64,000 bases of DNA from Tubulanus polymorphus. Lineage: Eukaryota > Nemertea > Palaeonemertea > Tubulaniformes > Tubulanidae. Positions 59,186-64,000 of the stretch are shown here, piece after piece (the stretch's first letter is position 1; each line of letters starts with the position of its first letter). The stretch is taken from the NCBI RefSeq assembly GCF_964204645.1, contig NC_134028.1, positions 7,605,001 to 7,669,000 of the forward strand, given 5' to 3'. Made by a program: the position numbers and the translations under genes. Below the pieces are notes generated by a model. It was given only the letters and a program-made list of their open reading frames with translations. It ran no database searches and was not told the DNA's origin.

Positions 59186-60844
59186 GTAAGTCGTTGTCAT
59201 CGAGTTGTAGGATTTTAGTGACACGATCTCCCAAAAAAGAGCTATTGGTTAAAGTATAAAAAGTTCAGTTTCTTCTTATGAGAATTATCATTTCATTTTG
59301 TCGATGTGTAACTTGTAGGAAGTCTTTGGAACTTTAAGATTAAAAAGATTCTAAATATCATGGGTTGTTAGATTCAATCGTTGTGAGCTATTGGTTTTAT
59401 ATCATTTTAGTTTTGGATCCATAAGTTCCACAGTAAGTAAGACTCAGGGATGGATTTAGGGGGAACCCAGGAGGTATACCCTCATACTTGCCAAGATAAC
59501 ATTATAACACTATTATATACATGGTAATTTTATTTTAGAATCACTAGCCGCTACTAAAGAAATGATGAATTTTTCATATTAGCAATGGGGAGGGCTCCCA
59601 AACTCCCTAATAATGTTCACACATTTTTATCACTCCTAGGAAGTTTTGGGTCTTCCTATTGTAAATTCCTTGGTCGGCCCCTGTAGGTTGATATTTGAAT
59701 ATAGGATAGATTTTCATCCAGGCATTAGTTACGTTGTTAGATTGAAACAAAAGTCAAATTGAGTTCAATGTCATACATCTGACTGTGGAAGGACTTTAGT
59801 CGCAGCATTGAATATCTAAGGATCGTATGTTCGTGTCTTTCCTCTTCTTTCGGGATCCGGCACAATATCCAGACTAGTCTAATATTAACTTAATCAAATG
59901 ATTATTTACATAAATTTGATTGATGGGTTTTCACGATTGTCACGTAGTAATGGCGTCCCAAATACGCTTTGAAATTATCGGGTATCCAAGAACCGTTTAC
60001 ATAATGACACACTGGGCCAGGTAAGCGGCGCGCGTTGACTGTAGAATTCCATTTATGCCTCGTGAGCAAACAATAATGAGCGATCTTTTTCAACTCTTGA
60101 ATACAGTGCGCGCGGAAAATCATAACACGGAATAAAAACGGCAAGTTTGTCTACAAATGCGAAATATGTAGAAAAAAATGGAAAAAAACTTGTTTTTCGT
60201 ATGGCTTTAATATTGAACTAGTTGTGCAGCTTTGAAGTAAAGTTCATTCCTACTCGCTGAGTTGTTCTACAGGTTTATCGGCCTTTTTCAGTTTATACTT
60301 AAGCCGCGATCAGACGCAGACAATTAGGCCCAGGCCAAATTGGCACAGATCAGGCCCAAGTCAAATTTGGCCCTTGCCTAAATAGAGAGCGCGCTCACAC
60401 ATAACCACTGATTTGATACCAAACAATGCTTAAACAAAGTGAAGTGACTTTCCTGTGCTGAAATTTGGCTCATGCCTGGTCCGAGATTTTTGGTCAGGCC
60501 AAATAGGCATACAGAATTTGCTCCCCATCCGCCCCCCACCCCGATTTTAAACGAGAAGAGTTTGTTGTTTTGTTTGCTGTTACGAGGTCCTGACCCGTAT
60601 AATGTACAATGTACAATATGTTAATTACTGAAGAGCAGAACAAACAGTATTAATACTCTTACTCATTTAACACAACAGTTATTTCCGTCGTTAATTCTGA
60701 TGATGTTTTTTAACGGCTCGAGTGATGTTTGAAAGCGTGATAATCACCTGTATTATTGGTTTAAGCCATCCGTGCGCTGTCGGTGGATGTCGGTGCGCGT
60801 GGCTTTTACTCGTTTTTAAGTAGTCGGTGGTATTAACATGAAAA
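59186..60844. other. Intron or spacer
   Basis: A relative of the 49051 MITE lies at 59445-59686, and the third GCGATCACAC-family element at 60303-60515. No exon recognised. Confidence 0.35.
60303..60515. repeat. MITE-like element, GCGATCACAC family, copy 3
   Basis: Starts GCCGCGATCAGACGCAGAC and contains TCAAATTTGGCCCTTGCCTA and ACCAAACAATGCTTAAACAA as in copy 1. The right end is eroded. Confidence 0.5.
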
Positions 60845-60943
60845 ATGAACCTACAAGTTTCAGCTCTATTTCTCTCTGCTCTCTCTCTCTCTCTTGCTCT
60901 TTCTAATAGAGAGCTGTTACAGGCTGGGGGTAAACTAGCTCAG
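60845..60943 (+). CDS. Doubtful sixth ATG exon with signal-like peptide
   Basis: 33 codons (MNLQVSALFLSALSLSLALS then NRELLQAGGKLAQ) to CAG|GTATTT, phase 0. The hydrophobic stretch comes from a CTCTCTCT simple repeat, and an out-of-frame ATG lies 7 bp upstream, so it may be chance. Confidence 0.2.
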
Positions 60944-61669
60944 GTATTTCTCCTGCTCCTCACAAGAAGCAGCATACTCTCGGTACACGCTCAGTATTTA
61001 TCCATCTCGATATTAAAACGAATTTTGCTGCGTGTCTCCGGATTTCTATATACGGATTTCTATATACGTAATGTCTTGCAAATGTTGTTCATGTTGTACT
61101 TGCGGGCGTCCGGGCGGCTGGAAACCCCTTTCAATTCGTACGGTGAGTCTTACACGCTATATAGCCTACATGTAGAGCATAGTTACGCAGTATTTACTAT
61201 GCTAGATTTTGAGTTCAAATTAGAAAGCATCGTATATTCAGATGCCTGCCGCAGACTGGGATAGTACTCTGACTTCTTTCGCGCATGTTATGTTACGTAT
61301 TCTGTAGTTTTTGTGGTAATCAAAAAACGATTGTGGAGAAATTTTTTTTTGATGTCGGATAAGGTAGAATTACTGAACCGTAGCCAGTAGCTTCTGATAC
61401 GGCAAGAATTGTGTCGATACGTCTGCCTACGCATATGAGTAGTAACAAAAATACATAAATGTATTTTTGGTAGTAAGCATTGTTTACGACGTTGGGAAAA
61501 AACAATTCGGAAGTGAACACTTGGAGGATGTGCTGTGATTGTTGGCATTTTTGAAGTCGTTTTAGTTTATCTGCACCGCGCGTGATAGTGTTGTGCTTTG
61601 TTTACAAGCGATACTTACACGTAGTATACTTTGTGTTAGAAAGTACAGACAAGAAAACTAACATGAAAA

Positions 61670-62055
61670 TTTGATGACACCTTGAATAATAGCACATATA
61701 TTGCTTAGTTTTATCGACATTGAATAATATGATATAAATTGATATTAAGGATCAATAAAGTAATTTGGATTTGAATATCTATAATTGAATTGACCTATGC
61801 AGCAAGTCGAGCCTCAATATATCGATGACGTTATGTACTCCTCTCAAAAATATTATTAGAATTCATAAAAAATAAAATAGAATAACAAATAAGATTAATG
61901 AAATATATTTGAAAATAAACACCAAAATTCCCAATTTTTAATGTTATTTTGAAACGCTAACATGGATGACATCGACTCACACAGAACCCCTTAGATAAGG
62001 CATACTACGTAGGTGTCAATGTAAGAATAATTGTAACGGTTTTTAAGGCGTAAAA
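61670..62055 (+). repeat. Diverged repeat pair, copy 2
   Basis: Same order of words as 58050-58410, with an extra AT-rich stretch of about 80 bp in the middle (61850-61935). Confidence 0.55.
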
Positions 62056-62654
62056 AAATAGATATTCAGGAATAGCTTTTTCGTAGAATGTTTCACTTGC
62101 TTCAGTTTCACTTTGATTTATTTCTATGCTTTAAGAAGTGTTATGCACTGACTTTGCTGTACTATTCCCTAGAAACAGAAACATCAACACGTGCAAGTTT
62201 TTATTGTACTTTGTTAAAAAGTATAATTTAATGTCCGCATAAACTTTTTACTGAACTTTCTTGAATCAAGTTCGACCTATCTTTAAATGAAATATAGTTA
62301 TCTTCACTAAATTGAAAAAGTATATATCACAAATACGAAATTAAGGAATGTTTGAAGCATTGTTTTTGAATAAAACTAGCTTGTAAGCGAACAGGAAGTA
62401 CTTCAACCGGGGTTCCAGAGGAGGATCTAAGGAGAGGGTGCAGAGGGTGTACATCCCCACCCCTAAAGATGTCAAGCTGTCCTGAAGTTTCATCACGGGA
62501 GGATGAATGATATTTACCTGCTACCTACAAAAATTTAGATTCATAAGCTTGTCCTCTGTATTTCCAAAAATGAGTTAATGTTTTCCGATGAGCTTTTTTT
62601 CAGGGTACCCTTTCAACCAGATGATATGCCCTATTTTGGGGGTGTAGCCCTCCC

Positions 62655-62910
62655 TTTCATCCATCCACCCCTGGGTTTGATTCCCTGGGTCAGACCCTAG
62701 ATTCGCCCCCGGGTTCGATTCCCCGAGTTAGACCCTAGATTCGTCCCCGATTTGATTCCCTGAGTCAGACCCTAGATTCGCCCCTGGGTTGGGTTCCCTG
62801 AGTCAGACTCTAGATTCGCCCCTGGGTTGGGTTCCCTGAGTCAGACTCTAGATTCGCCCCGGGTTCGATTCCCTGAGTCAGACCCTAGATTCGCCCCAGG
62901 TTCGATCCGG
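62655..62910. repeat. Tandem array of about six 40-bp units
   Basis: Units read GGGTTCGATTCCCTGAGTCA then GACCCTAGATTCGCCCCT with small variations. The GGTTCGATTCC word resembles a tRNA B box, but no A box is associated. Confidence 0.85.
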
Positions 62911-63156
62911 TAACTTGTTCGAAATGCAAAAATTTCTTAATTTCTTGTGTCTAGACATTTTCCCTAATCCGACACGCTCGTGTATTGCTTATCCATTCAC
63001 GAAGATAATCCCGAATGACATCTTAAAAACTGTAGATATCATTTCTCATTATGGCAAACATGGTTTCCGTGGATTATCGAAGAATATAGTAAGAGAGAAC
63101 TCGATAACATCGATCACGTTTTAGGGATTAAATTCGTCGGCAAGAATTAAGCTCTG

Positions 63157-63179
63157 TCTGCTGCTGCTGCTGCTGCTGC
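63157..63179. repeat. (CTG)n microsatellite
   Basis: About seven CTG units, noncoding as far as can be seen. Confidence 0.9.
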
Positions 63180-63507
63180 ACAACATTTCACAAAACGTTG
63201 ATATTACGATGTTATTGCAAATCTATAACATCGACACGTGTAATTGCGATTGTAACATTTACGGATAACAAAATGCAGAATTTTTGATGAAAAACATGCC
63301 TCGAATGAGAGATTAACAATATTTCGTTGTTTATCAAAGGGGGAATGATATTGCTGCTCCCGTTAGACCAATATTAATATGTACAGCTATGAGATCCCGT
63401 AGTAGTTACTATACATGAGCCAGACTTATTTCATTGCTGAAGGACTGCTGGTTTTAATGCCTGGTTGTAATTGTATTTCATGGTTTAGGCTAGAAAAAAT
63501 TTAACCT

Positions 63508-63642
63508 CCTTTCTCCTCTCTGCTGTCTACCCTAAGAAAATGATCAAGCAACCATATCATACCTGGCAGCTATGGAAATGAACTGATTACAAATTTTATT
63601 GCGGTATACAAAAATTACCCGGCCGATTAGGAGAAACAGAGG
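63508..63642 (-). repeat. Dispersed element, GTTTCTCC family, copy 3
   Basis: Reverse orientation. Ends CCTCCTTTCTCCTCTCTGC at the left and CCGGCCGATTAGGAGAAACA at the right. Shorter than copies 1 and 2. Confidence 0.5.
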
Positions 63643-64000
63643 TATCATTTTAGCCTTAGTGAAAGTATACATCGCATTTGTTTTGTATGCTATAATGGCC
63701 ATTGTTTATTGGTTGATTAATTATCAGCGAAAATCTATGATTGCATTTTCCCAATAGACATTTCCGACGATAAAATTACATCGACTTATATTTCGCGTAT
63801 ATTTTGCTGTTGTCGTCATAGTCAACAAAACTGAATTTATGACTTTCGGTTAATTTAGATAATTGCTTTTTTTCTTGAAGTTATATTATGTTATTCATAT
63901 CCCAATATAGATGCTTGGCTTCGACTGAGGCTTCGGGATATTTTTGGTTAATGATCTGATATTCTGAGATGTGTCGAGGCATGCTTGTGGCTTCTACGCG

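Larger units (their letters stand above)
60944..64000. other. Right-hand intron or spacer
   Basis: No coding exon recognised. Contains the second copy of the diverged repeat (61670-62055), a tandem array (62655-62910), a (CTG)n run (63157-63179) and a reversed GTTTCTCC element (63508-63642). Confidence 0.4.

Noticed and set aside
60845..61264. 139-codon frame as a full secreted protein
   Set aside because: The signal-like start is made by a CTCTCTCT run and no family resemblance was found. Only the short first-exon reading is kept, at low confidence.

Overview
This is a window of animal nuclear DNA. The genes are split by introns of about 0.1 to 1.5 kb with GT..AG borders, the spaces between genes are full of short inverted-repeat elements, tRNA-derived repeats and microsatellites, and two of the genes (CCDC166-like and IQCK) belong to families linked to motile cilia. 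A secreted or receptor protein built from EGF, fucolectin and FN3 modules, together with a local set of secreted phospholipases A2, fits a marine invertebrate. A spiralian such as a mollusc, brachiopod or annelid is my guess, at low confidence. Bacterial features such as operons, CRISPR arrays or attachment sites are not expected and none was seen.

Layout: 1-3648 (-) holds the 5' part of an EGF/fucolectin/FN3 protein. 4910-9710 (-) is a complete eight-exon SLC22 organic-ion transporter. 11114-16835 (-) is LSM11, the U7 snRNP Sm-like protein, carrying a huge 1,191-residue RS/RE-rich exon. 17226-19741 (+) is a CCDC166-like coiled-coil gene that shares a bidirectional promoter with LSM11. 20908-22290 (-), 29578-30576 (+) and 32645-34319 (+) are three secreted PLA2 genes. 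ZDHHC4 (23663-27144, +) lies between the first and second. 35089-38269 (-) is IQCK. From 39005 to the right edge, about 25 kb contains no internal coding exon that I can recognise. It does contain five short ATG exons, plus a doubtful sixth, all on the plus strand, all opening a reading frame that ends in phase 0 at a good splice donor. I read them as alternative first exons of one large gene whose shared body lies beyond position 64000.

Exon borders were set by hand. In each complete gene the intron phases agree and the summed exons are divisible by three: SLC22 577 aa, LSM11 1576 aa, CCDC166-like 318 aa, PLA2 191, 174 and 181 aa, ZDHHC4 370 aa, IQCK 290 aa.

The points most worth a second look are the giant LSM11, the promoter and first-exon array, fold-back repeats that carry hammerhead-ribozyme-like cores, and the PLA2 cluster with its divergent helical tails.
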